Below the pieces are notes generated by a model, which was not told the DNA's origin, did no database searches, and saw nothing but the letters and a program-made list of their open reading frames with translations. The position numbers and the translations under genes were made by a program. A stretch of DNA of 64,000 bases from Phycisphaerae bacterium (GTDB lineage Bacteria > Planctomycetota > Phycisphaerae > Phycisphaerales > SM1A02): positions 1-64,000 of the forward strand of contig PBAX01000002.1 in assembly GCA_002716385.1 (NCBI GenBank). The letters are read 5' to 3'. Positions 45,166-53,235 of the stretch are shown here, in pieces (the stretch's first letter is position 1; each line of letters begins with the position of its first letter).

Positions 45166-47022
45166 TCAACCTATTGGAGGAGGGGCCAGATACCCTTCGC
45201 TGGGAGGGGGTGGCACCTCGTCCTTGGGCTCGAAATCTGGTCGGATTTCGTAGTCGTCCATCATGCCAGCTCGCTGGATCTCGGCCAGAATTCGATCCTG
45301 CTCGACCTTGAAGTCGGCCTCGATGAAACGCTTGCTCCAGATCTGATGGAGGGCACCGACCGTCTGGGCATAGCTCATGCCCAGGCCGGGATTTGGCTCC
45401 TCCGGAGTGGGCTTGTGGGCCAAAAACCGGGTGAATTCAGGCAGGCTGCGGTCAACGGTGTAGATTCGACCGGCTGGAGCGTCCAGTTCACGGAAATAGA
45501 TCTCGACCTTCTCGGGATCTTCCGAATCACGAACAATCAGCCGGTTGTTCCATGCCGAGACAGTCACTGGAGAGCTGATATTCATGTTCCTCCCCAGAAT
45601 CGCAAGTCTGGGCTTGCCAGATTGTGTCAGGTAAATAGTGGCCTTGTCCGAGGGGACGACGTCGAGGGTGAATTTATCCTTGATTTTGATTCTATCGATG
45701 CTCTTGTCATTCCTTTTCGCCAGCGATTCATAGGCTCGAAGTCTGAGCTCGGTGTCGGCCTCATCAAGAAGATTCCTCAGGGCCATGTCGTTGCGGGGGT
45801 CATTCGGCAGGTCTGCCAGCAGATCGGCGGCCTCCAACCTTGCCGCCAATGGCCCCTCTTCAGCCATTGGTCGGAGTGATTTTCCAACCAGCGGATCGGA
45901 GAGAAATGCCCCTGATCTCAGGGCTGCCAGCCGGGGAATCGATTCGGGATAGTCGTAGAGCTCCCGAATGAATGGGATGGCTCTGTTGCCCAGAGCGCAC
46001 CATCTCCAATAGGCATTTGGAGCAACGGTCGCGTCAGCGAGAAGCGTTCTACGGGTGCTCATCGCGACCGCTTCCGCGTTGGCTTGTCTCAGGGTCGTGT
46101 GTCTGAGCAGTCGCAGGAAAGTCTCTGTTTCATCTCGATGGGATGGTGGAACCGTGATTTCGATGATCGAATCACTGGTCCCTCTCGCGGTAGGCCCGCT
46201 TTGTCCCGCTTCCTGAGGGAATCTTCTGTTGATGGCATCCTGAATGAGCCTCACACGGGTGTGGCTTGGATTCACAAGCATCATTCTGACAGGGAGGTCC
46301 TTCGTCGCTTCGCCTCCATGGAGGATTCTCCCTGTGAGGAGATCGACATTGCCGCCATTTTCCGATCCAGGTTCTGCAAATGGATTCAGGAAGATGGTTC
46401 CAGTCGCGTTGGCCAACGCGGTGGCCTGCCTGCTTCCAACCATCAAGGGTCCGGGTCGGAGTGTGGTGGTATACAGTCGGCCACCCTCGAGGCTTGTGGT
46501 TCCTGTTCGAGGATCGGCCGTGATTCGTACATCGAACTTGCTGCCTGGAATAGTCTCCGGGCGACGACCAGATACCGGGGGCGTCCGGTATCGTCCAACG
46601 GCGGCCGGTGGCATCACACCTTCGACGACGACCACCGCCGTATCGGGGGAGTTGAGCATCTGTTCGGGCCGAAGATGGCCGAACCCCATCATTTCAGATC
46701 CAACTCCACGTCGTTCCATCTCGCTGATCATGTGTGCGCGGATGGTTGGTGGTATGTCGCTTGATCCGGTTCCATTGAGTCCGACCACGAGTCCATAGCC
46801 ACGAACAACCACCGGCTGATATGTGGCGCTTGTCCGTTCAGCATGTCCAATGATCAGGGTTTCAGATCCGACCGTTCCGCGAAGAATGTTCGGAACATCC
46901 CAGTCTTCCAGCTTCTTGGCGGATGAGCTCCGAGGCCTCGGGGTGGCTCGTTCAATGGGGCTGCAGCTGGCTGAAAACAGCACGGCAAGCAACAGGAACA
47001 TGATGGTGGTGAATCGGGCCAT
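45166..47022 (-). CDS. FlgI-like (flagellar P-ring family) lipoprotein, enlarged
   Basis: 618 residues; FlgI is normally ~365. The signal ends in a lipobox (FSASC, Cys20). Residues ~48-320 follow FlgI: RGYGLVVGLNGTG, then MLNSPDTAVVVVEGVMPP, and SLEGGRLYTTTL. After that come a helical segment resembling HEAT repeats (about 345-445: AARLEAADLLADLP, LRLRAYESLAKRND), a further beta-rich domain, and a proline-rich end (PPPPSEGYLAPPPIG). No other flagellar gene is in the window. It might serve as an envelope ring or a lipoprotein unrelated to motility. Confidence 0.75.
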   Translation of the reverse strand: MARFTTIMFLLLAVLFSASCSPIERATPRPRSSSAKKLEDWDVPNILRGTVGSETLIIGHAERTSATYQPVVVRGYGLVVGLNGTGSSDIPPTIRAHMISEMERRGVGSEMMGFGHLRPEQMLNSPDTAVVVVEGVMPPAAVGRYRTPPVSGRRPETIPGSKFDVRITADPRTGTTSLEGGRLYTTTLRPGPLMVGSRQATALANATGTIFLNPFAEPGSENGGNVDLLTGRILHGGEATKDLPVRMMLVNPSHTRVRLIQDAINRRFPQEAGQSGPTARGTSDSIIEITVPPSHRDETETFLRLLRHTTLRQANAEAVAMSTRRTLLADATVAPNAYWRWCALGNRAIPFIRELYDYPESIPRLAALRSGAFLSDPLVGKSLRPMAEEGPLAARLEAADLLADLPNDPRNDMALRNLLDEADTELRLRAYESLAKRNDKSIDRIKIKDKFTLDVVPSDKATIYLTQSGKPRLAILGRNMNISSPVTVSAWNNRLIVRDSEDPEKVEIYFRELDAPAGRIYTVDRSLPEFTRFLAHKPTPEEPNPGLGMSYAQTVGALHQIWSKRFIEADFKVEQDRILAEIQRAGMMDDYEIRPDFEPKDEVPPPPSEGYLAPPPIG

Positions 47023-47123
47023 TGAACACCACAGTGTAGCGGTAAACCCTGCAAGGGCAGCCCCAAAGGGCGATTTGATGCCTTTGGAAAGTGTTCAGAA
47101 GAATTCTGAACCAGGTCCTTGAA

Positions 47124-47197
47124 TGAGCGATGCCGGACTCGAACCAGCGACATCTTCGGTGTAAACGAAGCGCTCTAGCCAACTGAGCTAATCGCCC
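47124..47197 (-). tRNA. tRNA-Val (anticodon TAC)
   Basis: Full cloverleaf of 74 bases on the minus strand: acceptor GGGCGAT with ATCGCTC (one G-T pair), D arm GCTC...GAGC, anticodon stem CTTCG/CGAAG with loop TTTACAC and T arm GCTGG-TTCGAGT-CCGGC. The anticodon reads TAC, hence valine (GUA codons). Discriminator base is A. CCA is not encoded. Confidence 0.95.
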
Positions 47198-47206
47198 TGA
47201 ATCGGA

Positions 47207-47215
47207 ATTATACCA
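47207..47215 (-). promoter_or_regulatory. Extended -10 promoter of tRNA-Val
   Basis: TGGTATAAT on the minus strand: a perfect -10 box (47207-47212) with the TGn extension (47213-47215). It lies ten bases before the tRNA 5' end, so transcription would start near 47200. No good -35 box was seen, as is typical of extended -10 promoters. Confidence 0.65.
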
Positions 47216-47228
47216 TCGAAAGAGCTGG

Positions 47229-47475
47229 AGGCGGTTTTTTCGGGTTCTTGACCGCCTTGATGGGCCTGAAATGCCCCAGAAAGGGCATCCGATAACCTGT
47301 TCGGTCTATTCATGCCATGAAAACGACTGAAAACGGATTGTTTCAATTCAGGGTGAAACAACCTTGTCCGATGGTGATCTTCGGTGTGGGGCCGGTCCAA
47401 TTCAGGCTGGGCGGCTATTGGCCTGCCTATTCTGTTGAACCTCGGGTGAGGTTCTTCGAATGAGGGGCCCCCTCA
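47229..47475 (+). other. Cluster of hairpins upstream of a small ORF
   Basis: Five inverted repeats lie in 250 bases. AGGCGGT/ACCGCCT is at 47229-47257. ATGCCC/GGGCAT is at 47271-47288. TTGTTTCA/TGAAACAA is at 47338-47361. GAACCTC/GAGGTTC is at 47437-47454. TGAGGGGCCCCCTCA, a palindrome, is at 47461-47475, directly before the ribosome site of the 63-codon ORF. None carries a typical terminator T tract. Together they suggest a structured RNA leader. Confidence 0.45.
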
Positions 47476-47490
47476 CAGGAAAGGAACGCC

Positions 47491-47682
47491 ATGAAAGCTC
47501 CAAATACTCAGGCTTCACGAGCTCCAGTTATGACAAGAGTGCTTCGTTTGAACACGGCAGGTGAAAATCCATGGGTGGTCTGCACTCTGGATGCTGTTCC
47601 AGTGATTCTCGCACGTTTCTCCTGTCAGGCCGAAGCGGAGAACTGGCAGGGAAGTCTTTCGCCACGCCAGCAGGCCGCTTGA
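47491..47682 (+). CDS. Small ORF of 63 codons, unknown
   Basis: AAAGGAA precedes the ATG by five bases, and the leader is unusually rich in inverted repeats. The protein is soluble, with the central segment NPWVVCTLDAVPVILARFSC that could form a small beta-alpha unit. It is not a shadow of any gene on the other strand. I do not recognise a family. Expression is plausible but unproven. Confidence 0.5.
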   Translation: MKAPNTQASRAPVMTRVLRLNTAGENPWVVCTLDAVPVILARFSCQAEAENWQGSLSPRQQAA

Positions 47683-47749
47683 AGCCAAGCGACATCCGCC
47701 TTGAACGCAGCAGCTTTCATTGGAGCGTCATTGGCCTATGAATGTCCAT

Positions 47750-50700
47750 TCATTCGGACTGACGGTCGGCGAGTCTGCCAGCCTGTTCGTTGAGCCATGT
47801 CATCGATGCCATACCCCATGGACGGAATTTTTCAATCTGTCCAATCTCTTCACAATATACAATTGCCCGATTGGCACCCAATCGACCGGCTGCCGGTGAA
47901 TCGATGAGTTGGGTCGAGTCCATTTGGCTCATTTGGAAGAGGATTCTGTTCTCGAATTCTCTCTGGGCGGATCGATCGATGAATCTGTTGTAGTTGTTGA
48001 AGGTGTCGATCCAGACAATGGTGTGGATCCCGACAGCCGGTCCGTCTCGGAGTATGGCGGCGAAGGCTTTTTCCGGAGTTGCCGGTCCCTCGTCCATGGT
48101 AAAGGAGAAATCGTCTTCCTTACGGCGGAGTTCCCGCCAGCTTTGCAGGGAAGCGATGATCAGGTATCTCTGCGGATAGGAGGCTCTCGGTTTCATCAGC
48201 CTCCTTTCCAGCTCCTTGTTCAGATCCCCAATGCATTCCTGGATATTAGATGAATCGATGTGCGTGCACTTGTGTGGCATGGCGTCGCAGAAGGTTCTCA
48301 TTCGCCCATTAGTGGGACCAAATCCATCAAGGATGTCGAAGGTCTGTTGCTCGTGTGCGGTCGTCTGGGAAGCAAGGCTCAGAACGGTCGCTTCAAGGAT
48401 TGCGGCAGCCAATTCTTCATTCTGCCCAACGATCAGAAGATTGGAGCCGGCTCTGTCCGGAAGCTTTATGCAGGTCGGTGGTTTGATAGCCACGGCATCT
48501 CCGAGCCAGATACTCGGTGTCGAGTTCGCTTCTGGAGAAGATCCGATGCATTGTTCCAGTTGTTGGCAGGCTGTCAGGTCTGCCGAGACATGGCCCTTGA
48601 AGATGAATTGATCCTTGCCATGGCCGGCGCCTGATTCTCTGGCTCTCGCCTCGATTTGGGAGAGGCTTTCGTCTCGTACGGACTCGTCAAGCCAAACCAC
48701 CTGAAAATGGCTGTTGCCCTCGAGTTTGCCTCCGGCATCGTTGTATATGGCGTCTCCCGGTCTGGTGAGCAGTCTGGCGGCGGAGTTGTCCTCGGAGAGA
48801 ATCAGATAGGAGTCCGCCTCAGAGCATTGAAGTGCGATGCGAACACCCATCTGTCCCATCGTGCTTCTTGCAAGCGAATAGACACCATCGAGCGTCTGGG
48901 ATCCCAGCATGGCGTGCATCCCGAATGCGCGGCCCTGACGAACCAGACGATCCAGCAGAAGGGAGGCCTCCTGAGCTACGGGATCATCCTCGACAAACAT
49001 CTCCTGGAATTCATCGATGATCAGCATGGTGCGGGGCATTGGTTTTCCCGTTGCCTCTCGATAGCCCTGTAGATCCTGAACACCGTGCTCCCTGAACAAC
49101 TCACCTCTGCGCTTGAGTTCCTCGTCGACGTGCTGGAGAACGCTGAGTCCGAATTCTCGATCGGATTCGACGGCGACGACTCTGGCATGCGGCAATCTAT
49201 GCCGTGCGTAGATCTGGAATTCGACACCTTTCTTGAAGTCGACGAGATAGAACTCTATCTCATCGGGCGAATGCCACATGGCCAGATTCGTTATGAGCAC
49301 GTGAAGCAAAGTCGATTTGCCTGATCCGGTCTTTCCGGCAATCAGAGCATGCTGTGCCGTGCCTTTGCCAAGCTTGAGGTATTGCTGTCGATTGGCACCG
49401 GATTGTCCAAGGGACACGCGAATTTCAGAAGCGGTCGTTCCTGACCAGATTTCCCCGTCTGCGGGGCTGATCATGTTGAAGGGGACTTCCACCCGATGCG
49501 TGTCGGAGGCGGAATCTCGAATCGTACTCAGTATGCGAACTGCCAGATCATCGGGGATATCCTCGGAAAGTCGGATATCAAGATCGGACAGCCCGAGATC
49601 GACGGCCTTCCAGCTTCCGTCAATGGACCTGAGCACGAGCATGGACTCCCGGAGGTCGGCTTCTGAAATGTCCTGAGGCAACGCTCTCTGCAGGTCTCGG
49701 AGAAGAATCACGTACACGCCGCAGCGGGCACCACTGCGGATGATTCCTTGTAATCTGCGACTGGCCTTGTCGCTCAGGTTGACAGGAAAGTCGGCCATGA
49801 TGAGAAAGCGGTACGGCTCCGCAATCTGACCGGCATTCCTGTTGTAGTCGTCAATGGTGGGGTATTCATTTCGCAGATACTTCTGTATGACCTCTTCCAT
49901 GTGCTCCGTCAGGTTGAGGAGCTGCTCTTCGATATGGCGTTCCTCGGTGTAGATACGCTCCAGCATTCTGCCTTCGTCGGAATCCGCGAGATGCATGAAA
50001 GCAGCGAAGCTCTGTCCAAGTCCGACAGGGTCGAAGATTGTCAGGGCTGCCTTTCCGGGTGGAATGGAGGCCATGAGCTTGAGGACATAGGCGCGAGCTG
50101 CGGCCAAGGCTTCGTTCCTCGTCTCGCTCCTGTATTCGATCATCAGGGAGACGTCGTGGGGGAGATAGGCCGTCAGCGGCAGATTCGCTCTGGCAGGTCC
50201 ATGCCAGCAGAGCTCGGCCTCTGCGGACACCGGATGCATCAGGCTTGCGATGTCTACCTCGACTTCACCGATCGTTGCCAAGAAGGAGTGGGGGCCCGCC
50301 CCGGTCCAGTTCTGCCATGTGGCATCGGTCCAGTCCAGAGGTGATCTGCCGCGGATCTCTTTCAGTTGGATGAGTTCATTCGAGAATTGATCAGTGCGAT
50401 CATTCCATTGCCGGGTCAAACTCTGGGACTTCTCCTTGAAGGCGCTCTTCGCATCATCGATCTGGGCCTGTGTGTCGAGATTCAGTTTGGCCATCGCCTC
50501 TTCGTATTCGGCTCTGATCCGGATGTTCAGCTCATTCGATTCCTGCTCGATTTCATTGCGGGACTCGTCATGCATCTCCTTGGCGAGCTGAACTTTGCTC
50601 TCGTAGCTGTTCTCGAGTTTCTCATGGCGTCGATTCTTCCGCTGCTCCAAGACCTCGATGCTCGGGGATATTTCCTCCTGAGCCTGACTGATCTTCTGGT

Positions 50701-51448
50701 TGAGCAGATCCGTCGCTTCCTCGAGAGTCCTCTTGTAGTCCGCTTCTGCATCCGCAAGTAGGTCGCGTGCGATCTGCTTCAGATGAGACACTCTGAGGAT
50801 ATCTGCGGGGGCACGTCTTGATCTCTTGAACTTGTCAATAGCCACTTTCCATGGTTTGGACCACGGTGAGCCCGAGTGGATGGCTCTGATGTTCTGCAGC
50901 TCCTCGACGATCTCGCCAAGTCCCAGCCCCTCATCTTCGGAAGCCTGGGAGATGTCCGGAGTCTTGACTGAAGGGAGTGATTGCTTCAGCTCCTCCGAGA
51001 TGTTCTCGATCTCAGCGAACTGGCTCACGCATGTCCGCAGCGTCTTCTTGGCGATCGTGATGGTCTGTTCGTACTTGCCTTCCGCGACCCATTCCTCTGA
51101 TTCGATCTTGGAGGTCGCGTTGTACCCTGAGGACTTCGCCTCCGTGTCGATGGCGATCTCCCTGTCCTCCAGCTGCTTCTTGAGTCTGGCGAGTCGATGG
51201 GTGTGCTTGTCGTCAACCTGCCTCAATTTGAATTGGAGGTTCTCCTTCGCATTGAGCACTTGCGTCTCGTATTCGTCCGTCAGCTTGGCGATGGCCTCCT
51301 TCGCCTTGAGATTGGACTCCGAGATCAGGCGATCCCTGAGGGCGATGGCGTCCTTGAATCCATCACTGATATCACCGGAGGTCGTCCGCATGTCTTGAAT
51401 CAGATTGATGGTCTGGCTCAGAGGAGATTTGCTGTCTGGTGAATTCAT
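47750..51448 (-). CDS. Coiled-coil FtsK/SpoIIIE-type ATPase of a WXG100-like locus
   Basis: 1232 residues. Residues 1-360 are mostly charged coiled coil. A first ATPase-like domain, without Walker motifs, spans about 440-600. The second (about 670-935) is intact: Walker A GKTGSGKST at 705-713, Walker B MLIIDEF at 808-814 and LVDFKKGVEF. A third (about 980-1215) has lost Walker A. Three tandem FtsK domains of which some are dead is the layout of EssC/EccC, the motor of type VII secretion. No membrane helix is visible, unlike EssC. It follows two WXG100-like genes in the same direction and is the last gene of the unit. DNA transport is an alternative role. Confidence 0.8.
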   Translation of the reverse strand: MNSPDSKSPLSQTINLIQDMRTTSGDISDGFKDAIALRDRLISESNLKAKEAIAKLTDEYETQVLNAKENLQFKLRQVDDKHTHRLARLKKQLEDREIAIDTEAKSSGYNATSKIESEEWVAEGKYEQTITIAKKTLRTCVSQFAEIENISEELKQSLPSVKTPDISQASEDEGLGLGEIVEELQNIRAIHSGSPWSKPWKVAIDKFKRSRRAPADILRVSHLKQIARDLLADAEADYKRTLEEATDLLNQKISQAQEEISPSIEVLEQRKNRRHEKLENSYESKVQLAKEMHDESRNEIEQESNELNIRIRAEYEEAMAKLNLDTQAQIDDAKSAFKEKSQSLTRQWNDRTDQFSNELIQLKEIRGRSPLDWTDATWQNWTGAGPHSFLATIGEVEVDIASLMHPVSAEAELCWHGPARANLPLTAYLPHDVSLMIEYRSETRNEALAAARAYVLKLMASIPPGKAALTIFDPVGLGQSFAAFMHLADSDEGRMLERIYTEERHIEEQLLNLTEHMEEVIQKYLRNEYPTIDDYNRNAGQIAEPYRFLIMADFPVNLSDKASRRLQGIIRSGARCGVYVILLRDLQRALPQDISEADLRESMLVLRSIDGSWKAVDLGLSDLDIRLSEDIPDDLAVRILSTIRDSASDTHRVEVPFNMISPADGEIWSGTTASEIRVSLGQSGANRQQYLKLGKGTAQHALIAGKTGSGKSTLLHVLITNLAMWHSPDEIEFYLVDFKKGVEFQIYARHRLPHARVVAVESDREFGLSVLQHVDEELKRRGELFREHGVQDLQGYREATGKPMPRTMLIIDEFQEMFVEDDPVAQEASLLLDRLVRQGRAFGMHAMLGSQTLDGVYSLARSTMGQMGVRIALQCSEADSYLILSEDNSAARLLTRPGDAIYNDAGGKLEGNSHFQVVWLDESVRDESLSQIEARARESGAGHGKDQFIFKGHVSADLTACQQLEQCIGSSPEANSTPSIWLGDAVAIKPPTCIKLPDRAGSNLLIVGQNEELAAAILEATVLSLASQTTAHEQQTFDILDGFGPTNGRMRTFCDAMPHKCTHIDSSNIQECIGDLNKELERRLMKPRASYPQRYLIIASLQSWRELRRKEDDFSFTMDEGPATPEKAFAAILRDGPAVGIHTIVWIDTFNNYNRFIDRSAQREFENRILFQMSQMDSTQLIDSPAAGRLGANRAIVYCEEIGQIEKFRPWGMASMTWLNEQAGRLADRQSE

Positions 51449-51494
51449 CGGTTCAGTGAAGGTGGGATCGAATTAGCTGGTTGGAGGTTGTGGA

Positions 51495-51770
51495 TCAGTC
51501 GTCCGAATCAATGTTGCTCTTTCTTGATCGTTGCATTCCATATGGAGCGGGGTCGTGCGTCGCGAGTTCTTCCACGGCCTCTTCGAGTATCTGGTTCATC
51601 CTTTCGCTGGCCACGATCGCATTTCGGACTTCGCGATCCAGTTGAACTATGAACTTCTCGTTGATGCTTTTGTACACGGGGTCGTTCCATGTCTCTTTGA
51701 GTTTTTGCCATCTCGTGATGAGCTTCTGGCTGTTTATGTAGATCTGTTGTGCGGATGCGTTCAGGCTCAT
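51495..51770 (-). CDS. WXG100-like small helical protein with W-x-D turn (second copy)
   Basis: 91 residues, predicted two-helix hairpin. The turn reads ETWNDP (residues 26-31), where WXG100 proteins have W-x-G. The second helix contains INEKFIVQLDREVRNAIVAS. The last 20 residues are polar. There is no signal peptide, and no clear YxxxD/E export signal follows. The ATG overlaps the stop of the 204-residue gene by four bases, and the ATPase gene follows after 46 bases. It may pair with the other WxD protein as EsxA/EsxB do. This is inferred from shape and context. Confidence 0.7.
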   Translation of the reverse strand: MSLNASAQQIYINSQKLITRWQKLKETWNDPVYKSINEKFIVQLDREVRNAIVASERMNQILEEAVEELATHDPAPYGMQRSRKSNIDSDD

Positions 51771-52381
51771 GTGGCATCGTCCTTGATGTCATCAATGGAC
51801 TCCTCCGTCGGAACTCCTGTGGTGTCCTCGCCTTCTCTGGACAAGTCCCTGTCCTGCTCCTGCATTTCTGCGGCCCATTCATTGAAACCGCCCGGAGGTG
51901 GAGGGGACTTGAGGTAGGAATCGAGGTGGTCCGCAAGTACCTTGAGCATGACGATGAGTCTGGTCATCTCTCCATCAACGACATGTCCAAGGGATTGGAG
52001 CCCGCTGTTCATGATCATGGATTCGGTCTTGATCAGGCCTCCCCATCTCTTGAGATCGCGAATCCTGTCCATGGCGACTTGTTGCTTGGCTCTGGCTCGC
52101 TGAAGCGCCTTTCGATGTTCGACAAAGATGCGTGGGTCCTGATCAGGTCTGGAGATTTTCGCTCTTTCGAGATCGCTTCTGGCATTATTGATTTCAGCGT
52201 CGATCTTTCGAGACCGTATCTTCCATTTCGGAGGTTGATCCAGAGTGATCCATGTCTCCATCTTCTGGACGTCCTGTCGCATCGACATCAGTTCCCTCAT
52301 GGCGACCTGCTGGAATTCCCTGACATCCGCTCGAAAGGCATCTAGGGATTCAACGCTCGTGATGTTGGCCTGTTTGCTCAT
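51767..52381 (-). CDS. Helical protein of the WXG100-like locus
   Basis: 204 residues from ATG 52381, which overlaps the stop of the first WxD gene by four bases; a longer upstream frame runs inside that gene and does not count. Almost wholly helical: SVESLDAFRADVREFQQVAM, then a KWKIRSRKIDAEINNARSDL coiled coil, then TESMIMNSGLQSLGHVVD. The last ~45 residues are acidic and Pro-rich. No signal peptide or membrane helix. Not a family I recognise. It is coupled by overlap to both neighbours, so it should act in the same complex, perhaps as an adaptor or chaperone. Confidence 0.75.
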   Translation of the reverse strand: MSKQANITSVESLDAFRADVREFQQVAMRELMSMRQDVQKMETWITLDQPPKWKIRSRKIDAEINNARSDLERAKISRPDQDPRIFVEHRKALQRARAKQQVAMDRIRDLKRWGGLIKTESMIMNSGLQSLGHVVDGEMTRLIVMLKVLADHLDSYLKSPPPPGGFNEWAAEMQEQDRDLSREGEDTTGVPTEESIDDIKDDAT

Positions 52382-52650
52382 CCCTGATCGAGATATTCCT
52401 GTGCCTTCTCGGCCTTGCGCATCAGGTACGGGACATGGTCTTCCGTGGCCTTGTTGAATCTCGCTATGGCTCTCAGGGTCTGTTCGAACTCGACTTGGAA
52501 CTTGTGGTGCTCCTGGTCCCGCCACGTATGGCCGAGGGCATTCATTCTGGCGTTGATAAGGTTCATGCCCTTCTCCAGTTCCTCGCGGAATCTGCCGAGA
52601 TCTCTGGCGAACCGTTTGACTTCTTCAGGATCAATGATGGCTTTGGCCAT
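52378..52650 (-). CDS. WXG100-like small helical protein with W-x-D turn (first copy)
   Basis: 90 residues, close to the WXG100 standard. Helix 1 runs about residues 8-40 (EVKRFARDLGRFREELEKGM), the turn HTWRDQEH is at 41-48, and helix 2 follows (FQVEFEQTLRAIARF). Trp43 sits where WXG100 proteins place the Trp of W-x-G, but Gly is replaced by Asp. A GGAG site lies five bases before the ATG. No YxxxD/E signal is obvious. It opens the block of four coupled genes that ends with the FtsK-type ATPase. Confidence 0.75.
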   Translation of the reverse strand: MAKAIIDPEEVKRFARDLGRFREELEKGMNLINARMNALGHTWRDQEHHKFQVEFEQTLRAIARFNKATEDHVPYLMRKAEKAQEYLDQG

Positions 52651-52701
52651 GGCTTCTCCTTGCCTGCATACAAGTATAGGTGCTGGCGGGGGTACTTGAG
52701 C

Positions 52702-53235
52702 CTATTCGGATTCTTTGGCAGTAGTGTCCTTGGATTGGGCATCTGAAGGGTTGGAGGCGGAATTCTCGTAGAGCCGGGTCCATGTTCCCGTGATTGCTCC
52801 ATCTACCTGACCTCTGATTACTACGTTCTTCGCCATGGTGACGTTCAGGTTTCCATTGATGATTCCATTCTCGGCGATCTCGATATCGCTTCCTAGAAAT
52901 GCGACATTGCCCTCGACGGTACCTTTGATCAAGACATCGTGCGATGAGAGCGCCAGATTCGCGTTAGCGCCGTTCTCGATAAGAATCGAGTGTCTTGCAT
53001 AGATGTAGGTGTCCTTCTCGATCCTCTCCGAAACAACCACATCCTTGCCTTCCAGAAGCTCATAGCCCTCATCCAGATGGCTCTGCTCGAAGTTGGAGAC
53101 CGTCGACCAAATCTGCCAGCCGCCATAGAAAACAGAGCTGCCGCCGATCAGAACCAGCGCGACGAGAAGAAGACAGCCCGGCCCGGGGCCTTTGCCTTTG
53201 GTGGTGTTGTTCTCCCTTTTCTCTGGACCAGTCAT
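52702..53235 (-). CDS. Membrane-anchored bactofilin-like protein
   Basis: 177 residues. A basic, Gly-rich start is followed by one membrane helix (about 18-42). From residue ~75 the chain forms a regular hydrophobic pattern with turn glycines (IKGTVEGNVAFLGSDIEIAE, NGIINGNLNV, IRGQVDGAI). That is the pattern of a right-handed beta-helix as in bactofilins (polymer-forming cytoskeletal proteins). The tail is polar. Its ATG overlaps the FixH/YtkA-like gene by four bases, and the first WxD gene follows after 51 bases. It therefore joins the respiratory and WxD blocks. Polymer formation is inferred from the repeat pattern only. Confidence 0.65.
   Translation of the reverse strand: MTGPEKRENNTTKGKGPGPGCLLLVALVLIGGSSVFYGGWQIWSTVSNFEQSHLDEGYELLEGKDVVVSERIEKDTYIYARHSILIENGANANLALSSHDVLIKGTVEGNVAFLGSDIEIAENGIINGNLNVTMAKNVVIRGQVDGAITGTWTRLYENSASNPSDAQSKDTTAKESE

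Noticed and set aside
47229..47257. AGGCGGT/ACCGCCT hairpin as a terminator
   Set aside because: The T run lies inside the 15-base loop, not after the stem, on either strand.
52382..52525. Upstream extension of the 204-residue helical protein
   Set aside because: It lies in another frame of the first WxD gene, and the ATGA overlap at 52381 gives a natural start.
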